From positions 1 to 64,000 of the forward strand of contig LRSR01000275.1 in assembly GCA_001579985.1 (NCBI GenBank): a stretch of 64,000 nt of DNA, written 5' to 3'. Below are positions 25,449 to 37,700 of this stretch, piece after piece. The position numbers and the translations under genes are program-made. Source of the DNA: Hypsibius dujardini. Its lineage: Eukaryota > Tardigrada > Eutardigrada > Parachela > Hypsibiidae. The number at the start of each line of letters is the position of its first letter. Position 1 is the first letter of the stretch. The notes under the pieces are model-generated. The model saw only the letters and a list, made by a program, of their open reading frames with translations, was not told the DNA's origin and ran no database searches.

Positions 25449-27671
25449 ATGGAGCGGAGTATATTACTGGTACCAGCACTTTACTGTCTGGTAGGCACAT
25501 ATTTAGTTTAGTACGCTAAATGACGCCGAATATTTAATTATTAATAAAACATGTCATAAAAATGTCAAAATAAATAGTTTTTTTCATTTTATATTGCAAG
25601 TCTATGAAAAATGAAATTATGACATTGTATCACATCTGTGCCTGAGCGCATGTATTATTTAGTTAATTAGCCAACTTTTTATCATCAATTTATCTTCTAT
25701 TGCTATTCTTATTTTCTTGCAAAAACACTGAATAACTGAATAATTGAATAAAAAAGAAAGACATGTAAGCCTTGCTGTACGTTACAGACATTGGCGCTTG
25801 GTATGAAGACTGCCCACAGCAGTATCTCCGACTGGGCTGTGGAACGTCTGATGGACCGCCAACGTTTGCCACCCAGTCTACGCAACTCAATAAGGCCCCT
25901 CATTTCCAATGAAATTCCCAACGAAAAGATCCATTTAAAGATGCAGTCAGCAATGCAAGGTCAACCGCAAATGGCAGCAGATGTCCCTTCACAACAGCAG
26001 CAATTTATGCAAATGTTACCCTACCCGACGTACAGTGTCCCACCGCAGACCTCCTTTTCCTGTAGCAACGTCAAGCAAGCCGGATTCTACGCTGACACGG
26101 AAACGGGATGTCAAGTCATCCGACGTTGCACCTTGTATAATTTTATGTTCACTTATATCTGCCCTAACCGAACGGTGAGAAGGATAATGTCATGGACTGC
26201 TCCATGAAGCGCGCATTTTGGTAATTGTCAAATTTGATTGTTTGCAGCTCTTTCGGCAGGACATTCAAAGCTGTGACTACTGGTATAATGTCCAATGTCC
26301 AAGGTACCCCTTTACCGACTAATCCTTTTTATATGATGGTATAATTTCAGACAAAAATTGGCTTAACTTGCAGTACTTTGTTAAAAAGACTTAAGACGGA
26401 AATGAATTTTAAAAAGGTTTACCGAAGCTATTCTTCTCGATGGTAGGATATTTTGTCTGAAAGACCTTCATTCCCAAGGAGGAAGCAGTGGCAAATTTCT
26501 TAAACTTTCGTAATAAATACACTGCACCGATTTAAGGCAAGGCAACAAAGTAGTCTCTTATGACGTAGTCATTTATTGCAGAATTAATTAAGTGAAAATT
26601 AATCGAGACTACCGTTTTGACAATCTACCAAGAAGAACGGAATTTGAAAATAAATGTTCTCAAACGCTGGCAAATCAACCCAAAATAGCAACGATACACC
26701 GCAGACATTTTTCGAATGCCAAGGTTGCATTATTTTGTCAGTTGTCTTACCTGAAATTTTCGCCCAATTATTTATAGGATTGAACCAATTTTCCACCATC
26801 ATTCCCGTATATTCCATGACCATTCGTACTAAAATTTAAATAACCTTTGTTAATTCTATCAGTCAAAATAATTTGCCTAGTTAGCCGGAAATCTCTGCCA
26901 ACAAATATTGTAATTTAAAGGTCCCTGCAACAAATGGAAGATTCTGTGCCGCAATTTCCCTCGCAACGTTTCCCAAGCTCATCCTCAAATGTGGTGAGTA
27001 AACGCGGCCTATCCATCCTCGATCGCTCTATTCCTCTCCTCCAGCCCTTCGAGAGTGCCGACGCCCCGCCCTTCTCCGAGGACCTTGACTGGACGAATGA
27101 AGCCTCCAGCCCTCAAAATAATCCTCCCGCAAAAGGATCGCCCGTTTTCCGGCCAGAAATCTCTCAAAGAAATTCTTCAATCAGGACGCTGATGCAATGG
27201 GTAGGGGAGAACCCCATTTGGGTTCCCCGAGAGGAACAAGTGCAGTTGATGAGCAGGCAACTCTCGTCGCCGTTGATGACTCATCAACCGGAGGATAAGA
27301 GGATAAAGAGACGAAAGAGTTTGGCCATTAGCAGTGGAGGCGTAGTGGAAACGGACGCCAACGACCGAATCAACCGCAATCGTCAGCTAATGTTTATGAA
27401 AGAGGGCGCCAACTTGCCCACAACAACACCCTCATCTGCAACAACAACGACGACAACGAGGACCGGTATGATGCCGACGACGATGCGTCCTGCAGCGATG
27501 GTGACGTCATTCTCGGGGAGGACAAGGAGTACAACTACAACGACCACTCTTCCTGCTAGTATATCCCCTTTGGCCATGGTCAGCAATGCACTTTTACCAT
27601 TACCTGCCTTGGCGGTTCCCAAAAATAAACTCTTGGGCACGGGATGGATTCCTTTGACTGATTTCGGGTAG
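25449..27671 (+). CDS. Secreted single-CBM14 chitin-binding, mucin-like protein
   Basis: This is probably a cuticle or gut-lining protein that binds chitin outside the cell. Four exons (25449-25490, 25788-26174, 26248-26303, 26921-27671) give 411 residues. The first exon and the start of the second form a signal peptide (MERSILLVPALYCLTLALG). One chitin-binding type-2 domain with the six expected cysteines spans about residues 106-165, from FSCSNVKQAGFY to YNVQCP, and is split by the 26175-26247 intron. The rest is a low-complexity tail rich in Ser, Pro and Thr, with Thr-rich runs near 27415-27550, as expected for O-glycosylated mucin-like regions. RKRRKS-type basic clusters near 27300 could be processing sites. 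The domain call is firm; the tissue role is inferred. Confidence 0.85.
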
Positions 27672-27717
27672 ATTGAATATATTGCAAATTCAAAATTCAA
27701 AATTCAGTTCCGCTTGA

Positions 27718-27723
27718 AATAAA
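27718..27723 (+). terminator. AATAAA polyadenylation signal
   Basis: A canonical AATAAA lies 47 bases past the stop codon of the CBM14 gene, in the short spacer before the convergent cyclase gene. Confidence 0.45.
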
Positions 27724-27990
27724 GGATGACCTTGGATATTTAATAAGCCGTAATTTGAAAAGCAAAGATCCTGCGACGAATGATGTATAGGATATATTGC
27801 CTCAATGTAACAAGCCATTGGTAATATCGTTCACAGAAAAACGATGCAAACTGTTGCAAGTCAAAATAAAAGCGAATAACTGACAATTTACTAGAATAGA
27901 AATTAAATGCCCAATAATGGTCGTTGGTGAGACCAAGTGACTGCCACGCTAGGGTTGCTGAGAAGTGGCCAAATTTGAATCAATGACTTT

Positions 27991-30900
27991 TCACGTTTCC
28001 GCAGATTTGCTAACGGCACAACCATCCGACTCACATTGGCTGAGGAGCCAGTAAGTTTTCATTGTTCCCTTACCCTAAACCAAGACGAAAACGCTGACGT
28101 CATTTACAGTATGGCTTTATAGAATAACAACGGCAGTAAGGAAAGATATAATCCTAGTGTCTATCACCTTGACTTGTATTTCGCCACGTTCTTCCAAGAC
28201 GAATCCTCCAATCTTATCCAGCAAGTCTTTTATGTTCTCCGATGTTTGAATTTTCATCGCTAAAAAGAATAAGCAAATGAAAAAAGGGCTCAAGCAGTTT
28301 TGGATGTTGAATTGTGAGAAAGACTCTTACGTTCCCCTGTGGATTCCATTCGTGAGGCAACATTGACCGTGTCACCGAATCTACTCACATGACGGCAATA
28401 TCAATTATATTAATATCTATAGGTGGTTGGACTTGAATTCCTTACAGACAGTATCGTGGCATTTTATGCCCGACAATTCCAGCAACGCATGAACCTTTAT
28501 CAAGCATGAGAAGTTGATTAAAATGTGACCCAATCAGTAATTGTGTTGTGTACTGACCTGAATGGATACCGATTCGGACCTTTAAATTGTCGTTGACATT
28601 GTTAGGCACCGGAAAGGTCTTAATGTCCTGGCGAATTCGCAGCGAAACGCAAGCTATTTCAGTAGCATGACGTCGACCGTTTCGGATCGGCAATCCGCTG
28701 GCCACCTGAACCAAATCAATTAAGACCACCCAAAGAGGCCATGCTTTGTTTAGGGCTCAAACTGACCATATAGGCATCCCCGATGGTCTCAACCTTGTAT
28801 ACATCATACTCCTCCAAGATCCCGTCGAAGAGTGTGTAGAGATTATTCAATAAGAGAACCACATCAAGAGGAGGAATTGTCGAGCAGATGGTTGTGAAAC
28901 CACAAATGTCGCTGAAGTAAATGCTGACGCTTTCGTAGGACTCTGGGACGACACTCTCGCCCTTGGTCAAAGCCGCCGCAATGACCCTAGACATTTGACA
29001 GTATATGCAACACTCTTATGTTACAGTATAAATGGCAATTAGTTTACTTTGGCAATAGTTGGCTGAGAAGCTCTTCCGATCGGGACTTCTCTTCCATAAA
29101 CTGTCGCGTCTTCTCTGCAACTTGTTCCTCCAAATTATTCGCATACAATTCCATTCGTTCCAGCAAATGCTCCACAATATTGGAACTGCCCTTGCCGACA
29201 ATCTTTTTGGCAAAGTCCTGCTTTCAACAAACAAATATCACCAAATAATTATTACCTCACAAGTGGCTCATGTCTTAAATATTTTGTAAAGCCACTTTTG
29301 AATGAGTAACAAGTAAGATGTCATCACTCATTACCTTTCCTCAAAATTTCAACTATTTACAACTGGGTAGACTATTTTATTCATTTCATTGGTGTCATCA
29401 ATATCTAACAAATGGCAAATACAAATGGAAATGTTCATTTTGGATTATAAATAAAAATGAGAGGTAACCTTAATTTTTAGGAATGAAGGTCGGTCGCTCG
29501 GGAATTCTGCCCAGCATTGTTCCATCAACTGGTAGAGGTCAGCTGCACATGCCGCACGAGGAACATTCGGACGCATTGGGGGGATACCGCCTTCCTTAAC
29601 CTAGGTCAAGGATCAGACTGGTCAAGTACGGGCATACAGTATACTCAACTCAAAATGTTTAACCCACTTCCAGAACGATTTCCCGGTGCGAGCCCTGGTT
29701 ATTGTAGAGCCCTGTCTGGTTATCCCCGATGCTAGCCGAATAAGGGGCACTACGCAGGATGATTTGCTGCAGCATTATCCCAAAACTATAGACGTCACCT
29801 GTGATGAGAAGACACACAGGACAGAGAAACGATGGTTGCAATGGAAAGGTTTCTCCTCTTTAAAGTGACCCTTCTGTATATAGACGAGGTAAAAAGTGAC
29901 CTTTCTGTAAAGTAATGACTGTGTAAGTTACTACATCCACCCAAGGCTGTAAGTTAATCCAACACCAACCTGGGATCCGCGGGGAGGCATGCTTTGACGC
30001 AGAAGTTCGGGTGAACGCCATAGGAGTAAAGTAAAATCCCGCGCCTCATTGTCCGTTTTGTCCGGAGCTAGCAAGTCTGCAGGGTTTACGAAGGCCGTGA
30101 TACCGTAGCTGCACACTTTCACCAGGAATCGACTGTCGATGGAGCAGTTGAAACCGGTCAGGAAACCGTGCGAAACTATCACCGATTCGTGTAGATATGC
30201 CATGCCCTAGAGGATGCATCATTAACAATCTAGTCAGTCAACTAATTTAAAGACCTCTAACATCTATACATCACTAATGTCTTTAATCATCGAGTGCTTG
30301 AAAGACCTTGGAAGAAAAGCCGATATTTAGCCAAGAAAAATAATGATGAAGATGCAGTGTAAAGTGTACCAGTCAAGCTTGATCATTTCGTTTTCCATGA
30401 CGTTATCGAGGGTGCCTTTGGTGCAGACATCACCAACCATCAGTTCGCAATAGTTTTCGTTGTCCAGTCCGACTCCGATGATGCGATGCAGATTGGGATG
30501 ATTGATGGTGCGGACCTGTAGATGTATTTGCATGTTTAACATCTTGGCTGAAGGTTATTATACCTCCTGCAGTACCTGGTTAAGTTCGCGGATTAGACTT
30601 GCTGTTGGCTTGTAAGTCTTATTAGGCAGCTCCACCACACAAACCGGCAGACCATTATACTTGGCCTGCATTTCACATATAAATCCTCTAAATTCATAAT
30701 CAACTGAATGATCGCACGACTCTGCTTACTATGACTCCGCTGGCATAGCTGCTGCAGTTGCGTGATTTGCTGACTTGCGTTTCTGAACGCGTTATGCTTC
30801 CAGACTATGACACATAAATATGTCAGGTAGCTCCCCTGGGATCTCAATCAAGAGATGGCCAAACCTGAAGAACCTTGTTGTTCTTGCTTTTGTTCCTTTC

Positions 30901-33897
30901 ACCAAGATACTGCAACTCTTCTTGCCTGATTCGCCACCAGTATGGGTCCATTTCCTTCTTCTTCTTCCTCCTTCATCAACAAAAGAGCCAATAAAATAAA
31001 GTTGAAATAGACATTTTTACAAGTTGACTAGAATTATGCTGACATGATCCAGCCAGCAAAGACGGCTGCGATGGAAAGTGCGGCGAATAGAACTCCGACG
31101 GTCAATCCGGCAATGGCGCCTGGCTCACTTCCGAACCTCATATCTGCACAATCAACAATTATACATCTCTAACTGCACTTGTCCATTATTAAAACCAGCA
31201 AATTTTTATTCTTATCATTTGGCCTACTTATTATTCGATACACTGAAAAATTCTGTATTATACTTAGTGTAAATAGCTTCCTGTTTGCTGCAGGCCACAA
31301 GGATGAAGGTGCCTTTTTTATCTTATCAATAATTAAGTATCCTGGTAACGTCTTGAAAGTCATTTTTTATTGTATTTCAATTAAACAAATTAAAAGGGTG
31401 GCAAAGGATGGGACTATTGTGATTTCCTTTTATCTTGACTAAGGCTATATATTCCATTGAGGACCGTTGTATTTGAGAGCCGTGGTCTCAAGTTTTTAAT
31501 CTACTTTTCAAGTATAATTTTAGGGATGTTTGAAGCCAACCAACCTGCAATGCAAGAAACAGCAGTGCCATCAAATCCGCACGGCGGCACGTCAGGAGGG
31601 AGTCCCACTCTTCCTGGCCATTTGAACTGCCCATACCAGATCTCTTCATTATTATGGTAGTTGATCCGCAAAATGTCCTTTGCAAACAAAATGGAGAGCA
31701 ATTAACAAATTGCTCTTGGCTTTGCTTAATCTTTCGACTGATTTTAATAGTATACCCCCAAAGCTATAACTCTATTATACCGCTGCCTAAATCACCCTGA
31801 AAATTCCTATCATCATGCCACTAATAAACAAAAATGCCAACTATCCCTTTTAACATGCACGATTGATCAAGATTAAATTTAATCCTTATCATACCTCGAA
31901 TTTTCCGGTAACAAGGCTGAGCTGTTTCACCGAGTAAGCATGACTGCGATCGCCGTCAACGTCCATGTTAATTGCATACCCCAAAGGACTGGGCACCGAT
32001 GCATTCCGCATGGAATCGGCCATTACTGATCCGTTTTTTATATTCCCACCCAGACGATGAATTTGGACTAGGGTTTGAGCGTAAAGAACCACAGCCTAAA
32101 ACATCAATACCTTTTTGGCTGACCTCTTGTCCCGTCTTCAAATGATGCATCATGTCTTACGTCATAAAAGCTCGTAACGATAAAGTCCACCTATAATACA
32201 AGAAGACAAGACATATTGTTAAGGAAATGGTAGAAGACATTTGACACTGATGGCTCTCATTTACCTCTTCGAATTGGCCGTACAAGTAATCGTACTTTTG
32301 TCGAGAGCGTTTGCGAACTTCTTTGGCGAATTCGGCAAAGAACTGGTTGTGGTTCTCGTAGAGCGCTATCACAGCCAATGAGCGTAGTGCCAATTGTGCG
32401 TCCTAGTATAGATGTAAATAAAATCCAACCACTGTCGCATATAGTCCAATAAATATAATTCTTACTCTATCCGACGTGTCGTCATACTTCCAAGTAAACT
32501 CGCCCCAATAGTTACTCCGGAAGAGCTCAACTGCTACGTACACCTGCTCAAAAAGAAACATTACCAAATAAAATGCAATCGGTGGTGAAAAGCTTTATTA
32601 GGACTTGATTGGTTTGCGTTAGGCTCAGGCTGACCGTATTATTTAGAGAAAATTGTGAAACAGTAGTAACGTCAGTTGCCTCTATCACTTACATATTCTC
32701 CTTCCGTCATCCCAAGTCCATAAGCGTGCAACTAAGCATCTCAATAAATTATTAAGCAACAAAAGAAGAGATCAAATTGCTCTCAACTCACCATGATGTT
32801 TCGAACAATAGTCGCATTGGCAAACAGTAATATAACTAGAGAGAGAGAAAAAAACCAAAACTAAAATATCTTACATATGAGGGACGATATCTGTACCTCG
32901 TGACTGTCGACTGGCATCAAACAGCAGCATTTCAAAAGTCGTCTCCGTTGCTTCATTGCTCCGGAAGAGCAAAATTTTGGCGGTTTTGTAAAGGTCGCGA
33001 CGGTCGCGACGATAGCGCTGAGCAAGAGAGTCCCCGAATTCGTAGTAGAACTTGTTGTCTTCGTCAGCTATCACTGTCGTGTGAGTGTAGTTGAACATGT
33101 CGAGAAAGCGGATTATGAGGCGAGAGACGTCCGTGAAGGTATAAGCAGGGCGAATCAGAAGGGGAAGATTCTTTCGAAGGAGTTGGGTGTTGCCGACCAC
33201 ATTGGCAGCTGGGCAGCCGATTATGGGAACCTCTTGGTGAGCTGCAAATCGGTACAGATCCGCAACCGATCGATCACACCCTGCAGGAAAAAACATCAAA
33301 TATAAATAAATAATATAACATTTTCGTCCTTGATCTTGCTTCATTTATATATTGTTTAAATTTGATTTTAAATATAAATAAAATTATAGTCCACCTACTT
33401 TTTTTAATTTGCAATACTACTCATTTTTAGTTTTGCATTTATTCCAAAGTCACTTTTATAGAACCTATAGACATTTGCGTAAAATCTTAAATTTATTTAA
33501 TTAATTAATGAAAGGTTTTGAGGAAGGCACCGGGTCCGAGGTAGATGTTGCAGTTTACGCCCTCTTTAACCCATTCTATGGCGCTGCCAATGGCCTTGTT
33601 GTCTGCGGCGCAAATATCTCCCCCGTCTTTGTAATGGAAGGCAATTTGGATTTCCGGTGGAAGGAGAATTTCGTTGGCGAATTCCAAGGCCATGTCAATG
33701 GCTGCCGCAGCACGACGATAGTTGTACACCAGATTGATATTGCCGCGTTCGATGACGCTGCACATGTTAAGGGTAGTGTTATTGTTGACCTTGGTTTCTT
33801 TACCAAACACTTGTGGACATAGAGTGGCAATAGTTAGGATCTGCAACCGGGCAAACCACGCCGGACCCGCTGAAAGTCTCGCTACTCTTTGTAACAT
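27991..33897 (-). CDS. Receptor-type guanylyl cyclase, paralog 1
   Basis: A single-pass receptor that makes cGMP when its extracellular domain is engaged. The 26 exons I could place are 33531-33897, 32897-33280, 32792-32835, 32693-32731, 32466-32543, 32265-32402, 32161-32190, 31895-32095, 31545-31677, 31044-31143, 30865-30970, 30730-30804, 30576-30665, 30370-30515, 30270-30306, 29970-30206, 29901-29904, 29668-29798, 29469-29600, 29048-29217, 28767-28986, 28558-28705, 28446-28494, 28331-28380, 28168-28259 and 27991-28074. They total 1094 residues. Order: signal peptide, ANF-receptor ligand-binding domain, membrane segment (31044-31143), DPYWW juxtamembrane motif, kinase-homology domain without an HRD motif, coiled-coil linker, cyclase domain. 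FSDICGFTT and ETIGDAYM carry the two metal-binding Asp; MPRYC and the [10 protein letters not shown] stretch carry the base-binding and catalytic residues. It should be active. The gene is head to head with paralog 2. Confidence 0.92.
29901..29904 (-). other. 4-base micro-exon (AAAG) of cyclase paralog 1
   Basis: On the minus strand AAAG sits between ACTTTACAG and GTCACTTT. The exon before it ends in phase 0 (GSQ). The one after it begins with two bases of a Gly codon (GDVYSFG). Only these four bases restore the frame, adding the Lys and first Gly base of the cyclase-family KGDVYSFG motif. The same four bases occur at the same place in paralog 2. Confidence 0.75.
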
Positions 33898-34763
33898 GAC
33901 AAAAAGAGAGGCCAACCAGATTGAGATTGTTTTTTCACTACTTGCAAGGTCAAAAGATATGTCAGGAGATTTTGACGCAAATTAATGCCAACTATTTGCG
34001 AAATACTTTGAGCTTATGCAAAGACCCTAATAAACCACCTTATACCATATTTTTTGTGGCGTTCTAAGGGCCTACCTCACTCCGCTAAGCAAATTGTTGA
34101 TGATAAAAGCAATCAGATTGCGTCCGAACAATCCCTTGAGGATAGTTTGCTGGTTAAATAGCCCCTTTCATCGATCAAGCACGTTCTCTCTTCAATTCAA
34201 GTCAAGACATTTTAAGGGTCATCATAAGCGACTGTTGAGCCTTTTCTTCATTTCCAGCATGGCTTAATGATCAACAATCATTATCGGCATTAGATATGCA
34301 TGGCCTATGCCAAGCCTACTTATAAATCAACCGTACATTTCCTAATTCTAATTGCTAACACTCATCCGCTTGATGATTTTAGTTGATTTGGTTAGAGCCA
34401 ATTATTTACAATAGCTTGCACTTTCATGTGTCCGGACTAGGAGCATAAATATCTTATCTATGCAATTTTTAACTCCCTCCAATGGCAATCGATCAGGTAC
34501 CTACTCAATTATCGCTGGTTAAATCATCCCCTAAATTTTTGGTCATCCTTGATAATAATTTTGGCTTAAAATTGATTTGGCTCGCTCAAATTGGAAGCGA
34601 ATGCGCACATAGATGGTGTCTTACTTCCTCCCGGGCACAATTTGGATGTGGCAGTGAGACGGAGGAAGAGGGTCAAAATAAAAGGTCATGCTCCAACCAG
34701 CTTCTTATATGAAGATTCCGCACTTGGTGGCCAAATACATGTTTCCTTCCAAACTTGCGCACA
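33898..34763. promoter_or_regulatory. Shared promoter interval of the head-to-head cyclases
   Basis: About 866 bases separate the two start codons, which point away from each other, so both promoters must lie here or in undetected 5' exons. I saw no convincing TATA box or repeated operator-like motif. A short stretch at 34579-34712 (+) resembles coding sequence in composition, but I could not place it in either gene. Confidence 0.5.
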
Positions 34764-37700
34764 ATGGCGACGCTAAACTTTATTTGTTTGCTACTTATTT
34801 TGTCAACAATCTTTTCTCCATGGCCGACCGAAGCTTCATCCAATTTGACTTTAAACATGTGTGCCGTCATTGAGAAGGTAGGCGAGAATTGTAGAAGCCA
34901 CTTAGAGCGTGTTGTAATTAAACTGTGTGATTGAAAAGGGCAACTTCATCCTGGTGTACAACTATCGTCGAGCAGCGGCAGCCATTGACATGGCACTTGA
35001 ATTTGCTCACGAAATGCTTCTCCCGCCGGGGATAAATATTGCATTCCACTATAAGGACGGTGGTGACACATGCGGGGCGGATAACCGGGCAGTGGGCAGT
35101 GCCATCGACTGGATGAGGGAGGGAGTCCAGTGCCACATCTACCTCGGACCAGGTCACAGGACACCGATCGATTACTTTCTCTTAAACTTCTTTTATTCTC
35201 CAAAATTAGATTATACTGTAGTTGATCCCTTTACAGTCTTCTAGGTTAAATCTTACGAATTAACTGCTGCAGGTCATCTTTTTCTTCATCTACTTGTGAG
35301 ATTATATTCAAACAAATTAAATGTATTTAGTTAAATTTTCATTAAAATAAAGGTATTGTTTTAAGAATGTCAGTGCATCACACAGTATTTGAATTAAATT
35401 TAAGTCCATACAGGAGAGGCAGCCGGCCAGACAGCCAAACAGGCAGGCAGGCAGACACACAGACACACAGACAGCAGCGACACAGACGCACCGGCCTAAG
35501 ACATACAAACACACAGGCGGGCAGATAGACAAACCATCCGTTAGCCTAATTTTTGTATTTACGTTAGGGTGCGACCGATCGGTTGCGGATCTGTACCGAT
35601 TTGCAGCTCACCAAGAGGTTCCCATAATCGGCTGCCCAGCTGCCAATGTGGTCGGCAACACCCAACTCCTTCGAAAGAATCTTCCCCTTCTGATCCGCCC
35701 TGCTTATACCTTCACGGACGTCTCTCGCCTCATAATCCGCTTTCTCGACATGTTCAACTACACTCACACGACGGTGATAGCTGACGAAGACAACAAGTTC
35801 TACTACGAATTCGGGGACTCTCTGTCACAACGTTACCGACGCGATCGACGGGATCTCTATAGAACTTTGAAGATTCTACTCTTTCGAAGTGACGAGGCAA
35901 CGGAGGACACGTATGAGACGCTGTTGGGTGATGTTGTTGGGCATTCACGAGGTGATTGGATAATAATTATGTCATTGGCACAAACCAAAGAAAAATGTAT
36001 ATGGTGTTTTCAGTGATTCTGCTGTTCGCTAACGCCACAATTATTCGAAATATAATGGTAAAGCGTCTTTGGCAATTGAAAGAGATAGATAGCTCAAAGT
36101 GACTTGTTCTTTTGTCATAGCTACATGCCTTTAGTCTGGGAATGACCGATGGCGAATATGTAAGAGTTCCTTTATACATACGCTTACTCCATAATTTGGT
36201 CAGAGTTAGCCATTTACTTTTGTAGGTTTACTTGGCCGTGGAATTGTTTCGAAGCAATTATTGGGGCGAATTGAGGTGGAAATACGATGACACTCGTGAC
36301 AGGGTAAATTGTCCATCTTTTCTTCAAGCCTTTCTATGGATGAGTTTGCTTGTTTATAGGATGCCCAATTAGCCTTCCGATCCCTGGCTGTGATTGCTCT
36401 CTACGAAGACCACAACCAGTTCTTCGCAGAATTCGCCAAAGAAGTTAAAAAGCGGTCTCGGAAGAAGTATGATTATAATTACGGCACATTTGAGGAGGTG
36501 CGTCTTATCCATTTTTTGCCATTAAAAAATACTACTGATATTAAACATGGATCAAGTTGAATAATTTAAACTTAAATTACCTTCTGGCGTTTTGTTTTTC
36601 CGAGTATTTTATTTTCATTTCAGGTGGATTTTATTGTGACTAGCTTTTACGATGCCATTGTCCTTTACGCTCGAACGATAGCTGAGACCGATCGCATTGG
36701 GGGAAATATCACCGATGGACCTTCTATAGCGGACTCAATGAGGAACACCTCCATCATGAGTCCGCTTGGTCATGTCATTAACATTGATTTGGACGGTGAT
36801 CGCAGTCATGCTTACACCGTTAAGCAGTTGAGCCTCATCACCGGAAAATTCCAGGTACATCATCAATTTCGTTAATGAAACAAATAATGAAGGGGAATAA
36901 TGATGGGAAGAGAGTATTGAAGACGCGTTGAGCTAAATTATGCCAATTGATCGCATATACTTGGGTCACTTCTTCTTACCCCAAACAAATGAAGCATTTT
37001 AATTAAATGATGCCGATATGTTATGCAACATATCTAACATATGCTAACATGGACTACTGCAATCCTAATTCAAGCGGAATCATTTAAAAATGGGCGGAAA
37101 AAATTGCAAATGATTAAAGGAATGTTGAGCAGATAAAATTTGGCTCCTCATCAGGACATTCTCCGCATCAATTACCACAACAACGAAGAGATCTGGTACG
37201 GGAAATTCCAGTGGCCCGGCAGAGATGGCTTACCTCCCGATGTCCCTTGGTGTGGCTTTGACGGATTGGCTCTTGCTTGCCATGCAGGTGACAAGTCTAA
37301 AAGATCTATACCTCAAAACATCTAGTAAAGACTTATTGGGTGGAACATTTTCAGCTGTTGGGTTGGCAAGTCAACCGGCCGCGATTGCCGGGCTGGCTGT
37401 CGGTCTGGTCATATCGGCAGCTTGCATTGCAATCGGCTTGGCGTGCTTTCTCAGCTAGTAGGCTCCAACTTACGAAGACTTTCATCAAAGTTAAATCTTC
37501 AAATTACCCTTTCTTTTTTAGCCGTGCAAAACGCGGGCAAATTGATCCTTACTGGTGGAAGGTGGATCTCGATCAGTTGCAATACAAAAACTCTAAGATA
37601 CGCAGCAAAAACTTGGTATATTTGACTGAAAAGATACTTTCTCAGGAAGACCAAAGTCCTTTAAGCAAATGTTCTTTTAATGTAGCAATCACTGGGAAGT

